Origin: Avisuccinivibrio sp964424565
Lineage (GTDB): Bacteria > Pseudomonadota > Gammaproteobacteria > Enterobacterales > Succinivibrionaceae
DNA: 21,051 nt
Reading direction: 5' to 3'
Assembly (NCBI GenBank): GCA_964424565.1
Contig: CAYRIZ010000036.1
Location: forward strand, 1-21,051
Of this stretch, positions 1 through 6,702 are shown piece after piece; within the stretch, counting starts at the first letter, position 1, and each line of letters begins with the position of its first letter. The position numbers and the translations under genes were made by a program. The notes under the pieces were generated by a model. The model saw nothing but the letters and a program-made list of their open reading frames with translations, was not told where the DNA came from and did no database searches.

Positions 1-45
1 TGATACAAAAAATGGCAGCTGAAAATTCTTAAAATCTGCTGCCCA

Positions 46-1389
46 ATGTCAGATCTGATTCAGGGAGGCCAGCTTGACCCCGCCAAACAGCAGCAGGAGG
101 CAGAAAAACAGAGAAAACAGGAAGAGCGGAAAAGAAAGCAGCAGGAGAAGAAAAAGCACAAGCCGGACCCCAAGTCATTTGAAGCATTCAAAGCCAAAAA
201 TGAGCAGGAACTTACTGCAGGCGACCCCGCCTTGTCTCTGGGGCAGGTGGAGGCTCTGTATCAGGGACAGCAACTGCTGGACCAGCTTAAGCCGGCAGAT
301 TTAAAGAAGCTGGGCGATGTAGGCAAAATGCGCGAGGCCTGTAAGAAGCTTGCTGATGAATGCGAACATGCAAAGAAAAATCTTGAGGAGATTAACAGCA
401 GGTTAATCGACTATGGCATAGAAAACGGGCTGCTGTACCGTCCCGGAGTGGGGAAAGGCCTTCAGCCCGCAGACCCCGATAATAATCCCAAAGCAGCTGC
501 TATTTACAAGTCTCTGCTCAGCCTGCGTGAAACGTACTTTCAGCTGGGCCGTAAAGACTATAAAGTAAGCCAGGCCATAGACAAGATAGAAAGAGAAGAA
601 GAGCAGAAGCAAAGAGAACAGCTGGAAAAACAGAGCCCTGGACACCTCAAACAGCTTGAAAAAAGGCGGACAGCATTAAAGGCGCTGGACAGCACCCGCG
701 CCAAAATAGAACAGGCATCAGGAAATGATGCAACCGAATACGCCAGAATTTTGGATGAAGGCGGGATATTCAGCGGTGGCACCACCCATTTTGCCGGGAT
801 GCACCCTGAGGCGGCGCGGTCAATTGCCCTGGCCTTCTGCGATGCCTGCAAAACAGGCCCTATTCTCGCCGGGCAGACGCCGGCCCCGGGCTTTAAAGAT
901 TTTGGAAAAGGGGAAAAGGATACTTATGCCTGGACTTTCATGGATTCGGGGAAGATTGAATTCAATCAACGGTATTATTCACCAGAGACATATGAGCAAT
1001 TTAAGCAGTCATATTCTGGAGACGTTGCCTCAAAATGGCATCCTGCCGGCACAACCCACGAATCGCTTGCCACACACGAGATAGGACATGCATTGGACTA
1101 TCAGTTGTCTGCAACTCTTTACGGTACAGACAGCAATAAACGCGTCTCAACTGTGTTAAGAAATAAGGTATTGAAAGAGCTGAAAATAAAAAGTAAGGAT
1201 AAGGCTGCAATTACAGAAGCATTGTCAGAGTATGCAGGGAAAAACCCAAAGGAATTTTTTGCAGAGGCTTATTGCGAATGGCGCTGCAGCCCCAATCCCA
1301 GACCACTGGCCAGGCTTTTTGGCAAATATTTGGCAGAACTGACACAACAGGCAAGGGAGAAATTGAAATTAAATGAAGATTGGCGATAA
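46..1389 (+). CDS. Prophage-type protein with C-terminal zincin-like (HExxH) domain
   Basis: Probably a phage-borne protein with a C-terminal metallopeptidase-like, possibly toxic, domain. Residues 1-60 are dominated by K, Q and E and should form a charged helix; residues about 60-235 are mostly predicted helical. The C-terminal part has a zinc-binding HEIGH at residues 344-348 followed by ALD, and a downstream NPKEFFAE motif whose last Glu (residue 407) is the likely third ligand. I know this combination from the ends of phage minor head (MuF/SPP1 gp7-type) proteins and related polymorphic toxins. No MuF domain is visible here. The frame is open upstream only to a TGA at 1-3, and the start has no clear ribosome site, so this may be the tail of a longer gene broken by a frameshift. 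Another frame ends at TAA 30-32, possibly the upstream gene. The 3' end overlaps the next gene by 17 bp. Coding is secure; the function is inferred. Confidence 0.7.
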   Translation: MSDLIQGGQLDPAKQQQEAEKQRKQEERKRKQQEKKKHKPDPKSFEAFKAKNEQELTAGDPALSLGQVEALYQGQQLLDQLKPADLKKLGDVGKMREACKKLADECEHAKKNLEEINSRLIDYGIENGLLYRPGVGKGLQPADPDNNPKAAAIYKSLLSLRETYFQLGRKDYKVSQAIDKIEREEEQKQREQLEKQSPGHLKQLEKRRTALKALDSTRAKIEQASGNDATEYARILDEGGIFSGGTTHFAGMHPEAARSIALAFCDACKTGPILAGQTPAPGFKDFGKGEKDTYAWTFMDSGKIEFNQRYYSPETYEQFKQSYSGDVASKWHPAGTTHESLATHEIGHALDYQLSATLYGTDSNKRVSTVLRNKVLKELKIKSKDKAAITEALSEYAGKNPKEFFAEAYCEWRCSPNPRPLARLFGKYLAELTQQAREKLKLNEDWR

Positions 1390-1600
1390 AGAAGATACAC
1401 AATATGAGGTCGAATATACGGCAGAAGAGGTTGAGGATGTAGATATACACCACCCTCCACGTTTTAGAGACCTCTGGTATATGGACGACCAGGAAGTATG
1501 GCACATGCCGTCGGACGCGCCGGAAGACCTGAAAAAAGAATTTGCGGCCTATGCATGGAGGGACGTCTGGGCTGCAAGCATGGGCATAATTCTTGATTGA
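1373..1600 (+). CDS. Small acidic protein, paralogue A, overlapping the zincin gene
   Basis: A 75-aa acidic protein of unknown function. It begins MKIGDKEDTQYEVEY and carries the block SDAPEDLKKEFAAYAWR near its C-terminus, which is repeated exactly in the 84-aa product 260 bp downstream. The ATG overlaps the end of the zincin gene by 17 bp, with a GGGAG at 1355-1359 as a distant ribosome site, so the two are probably translated from one message. It is followed at once by an intrinsic terminator. A small acidic gene tightly linked to a putative toxin domain suggests an immunity or antidote role, but nothing in the sequence proves this. I do not recognise a named family. Confidence 0.65.
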   Translation: MKIGDKEDTQYEVEYTAEEVEDVDIHHPPRFRDLWYMDDQEVWHMPSDAPEDLKKEFAAYAWRDVWAASMGIILD

Positions 1601-1609
1601 ACCACAGGC

Positions 1610-1630
1610 GGCAGAAAAGCTGCCTTTTTT
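1610..1630 (+). terminator. Intrinsic terminator after paralogue A
   Basis: Stem GGCAG (1610-1614) and CTGCC (1620-1624) around loop AAAAG, followed directly by six T. It should end the message of the zincin gene and paralogue A. The phage-protein fragment starts immediately after the T run. Confidence 0.65.
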
Positions 1631-1642
1631 ATGGGCAAAGCC

Positions 1643-1831
1643 ATGAACCTTCATTCCATAGCCCGCGGCCAGCTGAGCTCTGTAAATGCAGAAGAAGATG
1701 TCTGTTTGATACAGGCGGCAGGACAGACCAATGACCAAGGGAGGCTGCTCCCGCTTTATGCGGCCGCCGAGGCGGTACAGGCGCAAATTCAGACCATGAG
1801 CTCTGACAAAAAGAGCTGGGAGCCTGTTTAG
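1643..1831 (+). pseudogene. 5' fragment of a phage virion-type protein (copy 1)
   Basis: Reads MNLHSIARGQLSSVNAEED and then AAGQTNDQGRLLPLYAAA with VQAQIQ. I recognise this as the usual beginning of small phage structural proteins of the type MDLHxIVxGAIxxVNP...GxxTxxxGxRxPxYA...VxxQVQ, found in the head/tail gene block of many proteobacterial phages. Full proteins run to roughly 110 residues or more; here the frame stops after 62 residues, shortly after the QIQ motif, so the C-terminal half is missing. An in-frame ATG at 1631 would add four residues. There is no good ribosome site, and a terminator lies just upstream, so expression is doubtful. A broken homologous copy lies at 2125-2235. Confidence 0.5.
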
Positions 1832-1862
1832 AATCAATTATGCTGCATAACAGGGGGGCTGA

Positions 1863-2117
1863 ATGAGGATCGGTTATTTAAGTTCTGAATTTGAAGTGGA
1901 ATATACTTTAGAACAAATTAAGGGTGTTGCGTATGAACGCCATCCACGCTTTTACGGCTCAGAGTATCACATCATCTCTTGTGAGACCTCAGAAGACGGA
2001 GAAATTATCCTGCATTCTCTACGTTCTGACGCTCCGGAAGATTTAAAGAAAGAATTTGCCGCTTACGCATGGCGCAGGGTTGAAGCGTGGAATAAAAGAG
2101 GCGAGTTTCTTGATTAA
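1863..2117 (+). CDS. Small acidic protein, paralogue B
   Basis: An 84-aa relative of the 75-aa protein at 1373-1600. Shared features are MRIG/MKIG at the start, the EVEYT segment, HPRF in the middle and an identical 17-residue SDAPEDLKKEFAAYAWR block near the end. It has a strong ribosome site, AGGGGGG at 1851-1857, a few bases before the ATG. In the identical block 9 of 17 codons differ synonymously, so this is an old, selected divergence and not a recent copy. It stands alone, with no toxin-like gene just upstream, which would fit an orphan immunity gene in a polymorphic-toxin locus. Function unknown. Confidence 0.7.
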   Translation: MRIGYLSSEFEVEYTLEQIKGVAYERHPRFYGSEYHIISCETSEDGEIILHSLRSDAPEDLKKEFAAYAWRRVEAWNKRGEFLD

Positions 2118-2124
2118 ATCCTAA

Positions 2125-2235
2125 TCGATTGAACCACAGGCGGCAGGGCAGACCAATGACCAGGGGCGGCTGTCCCCTCTTTATGCCGCAGCCCAATCTG
2201 TGCCGGCGCAAATTCAGACTTTGATCTCAGATTAG
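2125..2235 (+). pseudogene. Broken copy 2 of the phage virion-type protein
   Basis: An open frame without a start codon, reading QAAGQTNDQGRLSPLYAAA and ending QIQTLISD-stop. It matches the second half of the fragment at 1643-1831 but lacks the MNLH start. Its upstream edge joins GATTGAACC, the sequence following paralogue A at 1595-1603, directly to the phage-protein interior at a shared 11-bp ACAGGCGGCAG. It is a relic. Confidence 0.55.
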
Positions 2236-2318
2236 CTGCAGGCGGTGCCTGATGCCCACCATACCTCACAGCTGCAGCCCCTTTGTCAGCCCCAGCTCAG
2301 AAAAAGAGCGAAAAAGAT

Positions 2319-2347
2319 CTTGAAACGCATCAGGCCTGTCCCCATGT
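2319..2347 (+). promoter_or_regulatory. Heat-shock (sigma-32) promoter of grpE
   Basis: CTTGAAA at 2319-2325, a 14-bp spacer, then CCCCATGT at 2340-2347. This fits the known sigma-32 consensus CTTGAAA-N13-17-CCCCATNT without a mismatch. Transcription should begin near 2353-2355. Confidence 0.85.
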
Positions 2348-2384
2348 AAGGGGCAGTTGGATAATGCATCAGGATATTTTTAAC

Positions 2385-3032
2385 ATGCAGACTGAAGATC
2401 AGAAGTTAAATGAAGCCGCCGCAGCTGCTGCCGGTGGGGAAAATCAGGCTGATGAGGCCGCAAAGACTGAGGCCACCGCCGCAGAAGAAAAGGCAGCACA
2501 GTCCGAGCAGACTGGAGAAGACAGCAAGGCCGCAGCCGAACGCGATCCGCAGACGGAAATTGCCATACTGCGCGGACAGCTCGAGCAGCTGGGCAAAAAG
2601 GCTCTGGAAGAGCATGAGCGTATGCTGCGTGCCGTGGCTGAAGCTGAAAATGTCCGCCGCCGTGCCGAGGCCGATATAGAGCGGGAGCGCAAGTATGCCA
2701 TGGAGCGCTTTGTCAAAGGCATCATTCCGGTGTTTGATTCCCTGGATCAGGCCCTGACCCTCTCTGATCGCAATGATCCGGCCACCCGGGCCACCCTCGA
2801 CGGGGTGGAGAGCACCGTAAACCTCATGCTCAAGGAATTATCCGCTTTCGGAGTGGAATGCATCAATCCGCAGGGAGAGAAATTCGATCCCAACCTGCAT
2901 CAGGCCCTCTCGGCAGTACCGAGCAAGGATATAGCACCCAACCACATCCTGGCCGTCATGCAGAAAGGCTTTATTTTAAACGGCAGAGTGGTTCGTCCGG
3001 CCATGGTTATGGTGGCCAAGGCCGCAGATTAA
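2385..3032 (+). CDS. grpE: GrpE nucleotide exchange factor
   Basis: GrpE releases ADP from DnaK and works as a cytosolic dimer in the DnaK-DnaJ cycle. The protein has the usual Ala/Glu-rich disordered N-terminus, a long helical region with the core AEAENVRRRAEADIERER, and the C-terminal beta signature around FDPNLHQA, ending GRVVRPAMVMVAKA. With this start it is 215 aa, against about 197 in E. coli. I chose ATG 2385 (AGGA at 2371-2374) because the heat-shock promoter should start transcripts near 2354, which leaves the ATG at 2364 with a leader of about 10 nt and no ribosome site inside the message; 2364 (222 aa) remains possible. It lies just upstream of dnaK, which has its own promoter. Confidence 0.93.
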   Translation: MQTEDQKLNEAAAAAAGGENQADEAAKTEATAAEEKAAQSEQTGEDSKAAAERDPQTEIAILRGQLEQLGKKALEEHERMLRAVAEAENVRRRAEADIERERKYAMERFVKGIIPVFDSLDQALTLSDRNDPATRATLDGVESTVNLMLKELSAFGVECINPQGEKFDPNLHQALSAVPSKDIAPNHILAVMQKGFILNGRVVRPAMVMVAKAAD

Positions 3033-3076
3033 AACAGGGCTGCAGGTTCCGGGATGGATAAATATTAAGGCACAGC

Positions 3077-3105
3077 CTTGAAAAACGAATCCGGTACCTC
3101 CATGT
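3077..3105 (+). promoter_or_regulatory. Heat-shock (sigma-32) promoter of dnaK
   Basis: CTTGAAA at 3077-3083, a 14-bp spacer, then CTCCATGT at 3098-3105, one mismatch from CCCCATNT. Predicted start near 3112, giving a leader of about 70 nt. That leader contains a 7-bp inverted repeat, TGGCTGT (3129-3135) and ACAGCCA (3149-3155). Confidence 0.8.
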
Positions 3106-3180
3106 TTGGATCAGAACAAAGAATTTGATGGCTGTCACAGAAGGAATTACAGCCAAGCATTTTTGGAGAATTAATTACAA

Positions 3181-5121
3181 ATGGGTAAGATCATCGGTAT
3201 TGACTTAGGTACTACCAATTCATGCGTTGCCGTCCTGGACGGCGACAAGGTACGCGTGCTGGAAAATTCCGAAGGCCGCCGTACCACTCCTTCCATCGTG
3301 GCCTATGCAGAAGACGGTGAGATCCTGGTGGGCGAGGCTGCCAAGCGTCAGGCAGTGACCAATCCCAAGAATACTTTATTTGCCATCAAGCGCCTGATCG
3401 GCCGCCGCTATGATGACGCCGAGGTGCAGCGTGACATCTCCATCATGCCTTACCGTATAGTCAAGGCCGACAACGGCGATGCCTGGGTTGAGGCCAAGGA
3501 CAAGAGACTGGCTCCGCCGCAGATTTCCGCTGAAGTGCTCAAGAAGATGAAGAAGACCGCCGAGGATATCCTGGGCGAGGAAGTGACCGAAGCCGTGATC
3601 ACCTGCCCGGCCTACTTCAATGACAGCCAGCGTCAGGCCACCAAGGATGCCGGCCGCATTGCCGGTCTGGATGTCAAGCGCATCATCAACGAGCCTACTG
3701 CCGCTTCCATAGCCTACGGCGAGGACAAGGGCAAGGGCGAGCAGAAGATTGCCGTATACGACCTGGGCGGCGGTACTTTTGATATTTCCATCATCGACAT
3801 AGATGAAGTGGACGGTGAGAAGACCTTTGAAGTGCTGGCCACCAATGGTGACACCCACCTGGGCGGTGAGGACTTTGACAATCGCGTGATCAACTTCCTG
3901 GTTGACGAGTTCAGAAGCCAGCAGGGTGTGGATCTGCGTCAGGATCAGCTGGCTCTGCAGCGCCTCAAGGAAGCTGCTGAGAAGGCCAAGATCGAGCTGT
4001 CCTCCTCTCAGCAGACCGATGTCAATCTGCCGTACATCACTGCCGATGCCACCGGTCCCAAGCACCTGAACATCAAGATCACCCGCGCCAAGCTGGAGTC
4101 CCTGGTGGAAGATCTGGTGCAGAAGACCCTCGAGCCTGTGCGCACTGCCCTGGCCGATGCCGGTCTGTCAGTCAATGAGATTGATGATGTGCTGCTCGTC
4201 GGCGGCCAGACCCGTATGCCCATGGTGCAGAAGGTAGTGGCTGATTATTTCGGCAAGGATCCGCGCAAGGACGTCAACCCGGACGAGGCTGTGGCCATTG
4301 GTGCTGCCATTCAGGGCGGCGTGCTCTCCGGCGCCAAGAAGGACGTGCTGCTGCTCGACGTGACCCCGCTGTCCCTGGGCATTGAGACCTTAGGCGGCGT
4401 GATGACCACCCTGATTGAGAAGAACACCACCATCCCGACCAAGAAGTCCCAGGTGTTCTCCACTGCCGAGGACAATCAGCCGGCCGTGACCATTCACGTG
4501 CTGCAGGGTGAGCGCAGACGCGCCTCCGACAACAAGTCCCTGGGCCAGTTCAACCTGGAGGGTATAGCTCCCGCTCCGCGCGGCGTACCGCAGATTGAGG
4601 TGACTTTTGATATAGATGCCGACGGCCTGATCCACGTGTCCGCCAAGGACAAGAAGACCGGCCGCGAGCAGAAGATCACCATTCAGTCTTCCTCCGGTCT
4701 GTCCAAGGATGATATTGAGCGCATGGTGCGTGAGGCTCAGGAGCACTCAGCCGAAGACAAGAAGTTCGAGGAGCTGGCCAATGCCCGCAACAGAGCTGAT
4801 GCCACCATCCACGCCATGAGAAAGCAGATTGCCGACGCCGGTGATGCTGTGCCTGCTTCCGCCAAGGCTGAGGTGGAGAAGGCTATATCCGAGCTGGAGC
4901 TGGCTGTGCGCGGCGATGACAAGGATAAGATCGAGCAGTGCGAGAAGAAGGTGCTCGAGGCTGCCCAGGCCGTCATGCAGGCCTCCCAGGCCAAGGCCCA
5001 GGCTGCCCAGCAGCAGGCTTCCTCTCAGCAGGGCGGCAGCTCTGCCGGCAAATCTTCAGGCAAGGCCGATGACAATGTAGTCGACGCTGAGTTTGAAGAA
5101 GTCAAGGACGACAAGAAATAA
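3181..5121 (+). CDS. dnaK: Molecular chaperone DnaK (Hsp70)
   Basis: ATP-driven chaperone that binds exposed hydrophobic segments; partners are DnaJ and GrpE on either side. It is 646 aa (E. coli 638). The N-terminal ATPase starts IIGIDLGTTNSC and contains AYDLGGGTFD-type phosphate-binding and GGEDFDNR signatures; the substrate-binding beta domain follows the LLLDVTPLSLGIET linker; the helical lid ends in a Q/A/S/G-rich tail and EEVKDDKK. GGAG at 3165-3168 is the ribosome site. Codon use is clearly biased, as expected for abundant expression: Ile is mostly ATC or ATT, unlike neighbouring genes that favour ATA. A strong terminator follows. Confidence 0.98.
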   Translation: MGKIIGIDLGTTNSCVAVLDGDKVRVLENSEGRRTTPSIVAYAEDGEILVGEAAKRQAVTNPKNTLFAIKRLIGRRYDDAEVQRDISIMPYRIVKADNGDAWVEAKDKRLAPPQISAEVLKKMKKTAEDILGEEVTEAVITCPAYFNDSQRQATKDAGRIAGLDVKRIINEPTAASIAYGEDKGKGEQKIAVYDLGGGTFDISIIDIDEVDGEKTFEVLATNGDTHLGGEDFDNRVINFLVDEFRSQQGVDLRQDQLALQRLKEAAEKAKIELSSSQQTDVNLPYITADATGPKHLNIKITRAKLESLVEDLVQKTLEPVRTALADAGLSVNEIDDVLLVGGQTRMPMVQKVVADYFGKDPRKDVNPDEAVAIGAAIQGGVLSGAKKDVLLLDVTPLSLGIETLGGVMTTLIEKNTTIPTKKSQVFSTAEDNQPAVTIHVLQGERRRASDNKSLGQFNLEGIAPAPRGVPQIEVTFDIDADGLIHVSAKDKKTGREQKITIQSSSGLSKDDIERMVREAQEHSAEDKKFEELANARNRADATIHAMRKQIADAGDAVPASAKAEVEKAISELELAVRGDDKDKIEQCEKKVLEAAQAVMQASQAKAQAAQQQASSQQGGSSAGKSSGKADDNVVDAEFEEVKDDKK

Positions 5122-5158
5122 TCAGGCATGAGTAAAGCCCTGCCGGCAGGTAGGGCGG

Positions 5159-5187
5159 TTAAGGCGGCCGGGTCCGCCTTAATTTTT
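5159..5187 (+). terminator. Intrinsic terminator between dnaK and dnaJ
   Basis: Perfect 9-bp stem TTAAGGCGG (5159-5167) and CCGCCTTAA (5174-5182), six-base loop, then TTTTT followed by GTTTG. dnaJ begins 57 bp later, so this probably trims dnaJ output relative to dnaK by partial read-through. Confidence 0.8.
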
Positions 5188-5244
5188 GTTTGTTTTGATC
5201 AGGGCTGCTTAAGATACGGCTCAATGATGTAAAAGAGGGAACAA

Positions 5245-6408
5245 ATGGCTGACGCAAAACGTGATTACTATGAAGTGCTGGGGGTAGCCAGGGATGCAGA
5301 TGACGCGACTATCAAGCGCGCCTTTAAGCGCCTTGCCATTAAATACCACCCCGATCACAATAAAGATCCGGATGCCGGCGATAAGTTCCGCGAGATCAAT
5401 GAAGCTTATCAGGTGCTGTCTGATCCGCAGAAGCGTCAGGCCTACGATCAGTTCGGCTTTGATGGCGTAAACGGAGCCCAGGGCGGTCCTGGCGGCGGCG
5501 CCGGCGGTTTTGATTTCTCCGATCTGTTCGGAGATGGTTTTGCCGATGTGTTCGGCGATATCTTCGGCGGCGGCCGCAGCTCTGGTGCCAGACGCAGCGA
5601 GCAGATGAATCAGGGCCGCGATATGCGCATCATGGTCAAGCTTACCCTGGAGGAAGCGGTCAATGGTGTGCAGAAGAAAGTCAACATCAAGGCTCAGGAC
5701 AGCTGTCCTTCCTGCCACGGTTCAGGCAGCAAGAACGGCAGACGCAAAACCTGCCCGCAGTGTCACGGTACCGGCCAGGTGGTGATGCAGCAGGGCTTCT
5801 TCCGCATGAGTCAGACCTGCCCTCATTGTCAGGGTACAGGCTCGGTGCCGGAGGAGATCTGCCCGCACTGCCACGGCAGCGGCAGGGTGTCTGCCAACCG
5901 GACATTGAATATCACCATTCCGCCCGGGGTGGACGATGGCAGCCGCATCCGCCTGCATGGCCAGGGTGAAGCCGGTATCAACGGTGCACCGGCCGGTGAT
6001 CTCTTTGTGGATGTCAGCGTGATGCCGCATGAGCTCTTTGAGCGTGACGGCAACAACCTGTACTGCGAGGTGCCGATCAGCTTTACCACTGCCGCCCTGG
6101 GCGGTCAGGTAGAGGTGCCCACCTTAAGCGGCCGCATCAATATTACCGTCAAACCGGAAACTCAGACCGGCACCACCATGCGCATCAAGGGCAAGGGGGT
6201 GAAGTCCTACGGTACCTCCAGTGCCGGTGATCTCTTCTGCCGCCTGCTGGTGGAAACCCCGGTCAGACTGACCGAGCGCCAGAAGGAGCTGCTGCGGGAG
6301 TTTGAGGATTCCCTAAACGGCAAAAACGAGAGCCCGGAAAGACAGGCCAAGCTGCGCGGCACGCATCAGCCGAAAAAGGAAAGCCTGTTCAAACGCTTCT
6401 TCAAGTAA
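5245..6408 (+). CDS. dnaJ: Co-chaperone DnaJ (Hsp40)
   Basis: Stimulates the DnaK ATPase and delivers substrates. It is 387 aa (E. coli 376). The J domain has HPD at residues 35-37; a Gly/Phe-rich segment follows (about 75-115); four zinc-binding CxxCxGxG repeats start at residues 154, 170, 192 and 206; then come the two C-terminal beta domains and a basic end (KRFFK). GAGGG upstream is the ribosome site. I see no convincing separate heat-shock promoter, so expression probably relies on read-through from dnaK. Confidence 0.97.
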   Translation: MADAKRDYYEVLGVARDADDATIKRAFKRLAIKYHPDHNKDPDAGDKFREINEAYQVLSDPQKRQAYDQFGFDGVNGAQGGPGGGAGGFDFSDLFGDGFADVFGDIFGGGRSSGARRSEQMNQGRDMRIMVKLTLEEAVNGVQKKVNIKAQDSCPSCHGSGSKNGRRKTCPQCHGTGQVVMQQGFFRMSQTCPHCQGTGSVPEEICPHCHGSGRVSANRTLNITIPPGVDDGSRIRLHGQGEAGINGAPAGDLFVDVSVMPHELFERDGNNLYCEVPISFTTAALGGQVEVPTLSGRINITVKPETQTGTTMRIKGKGVKSYGTSSAGDLFCRLLVETPVRLTERQKELLREFEDSLNGKNESPERQAKLRGTHQPKKESLFKRFFK

Positions 6409-6456
6409 GGCCCCAAAACAAACTGCGGCCCCGGCAGGGCAGGGGCTGCCAGCCGT

Positions 6457-6490
6457 TGAGCCGTCTTTGCTGACGGCTTAATTGTGTTTG
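6457..6490 (+). terminator. Probable terminator after dnaJ
   Basis: Stem TGAGCCGTC (6457-6465) and GACGGCTTA (6472-6480), with one G-T pair, around loop TTTGCT, followed by a weak T-rich tail ATTGTGTTTG. It closes the grpE-dnaK-dnaJ region. Confidence 0.55.
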
Positions 6491-6524
6491 CGGCCCGAAA
6501 AACAGCCGCGGTAGATAATTTATC

Positions 6525-6552
6525 TTGACATAATAAATTCATTTCTTACAAT
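6525..6552 (+). promoter_or_regulatory. Sigma-70 promoter upstream of the MATE gene
   Basis: Perfect -35 TTGACA (6525-6530), 16-bp spacer, -10 TACAAT (6547-6552). Predicted start near 6559. The next convincing start codon is at 6703, which leaves a leader of about 145 nt in which I see no confident gene or known RNA motif. Confidence 0.75.
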
Positions 6553-6702
6553 GAACCACGCAGCAGAGATGACGCATATTTCTATCCTCAACCCCCATGC
6601 GCAGATCTGCTGTTTTCCTGAAACCCTATATCTTGTTGCCGCGCCTCACTTTCAGCTCCCGCCTGCGAGAGCTGACTGCAGTGTGCGCCCCGGATACTGA
6701 CG

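Noticed and set aside
1211..1837. 208-codon minus-strand frame over the prophage fragment
   Set aside because: It runs antisense to the zincin gene end and paralogue A, both better supported, and its residues do not resemble a known protein.
2283..2384. TTG-initiated N-terminal extension of GrpE
   Set aside because: It would run through the heat-shock promoter, and the extra residues do not match GrpE.
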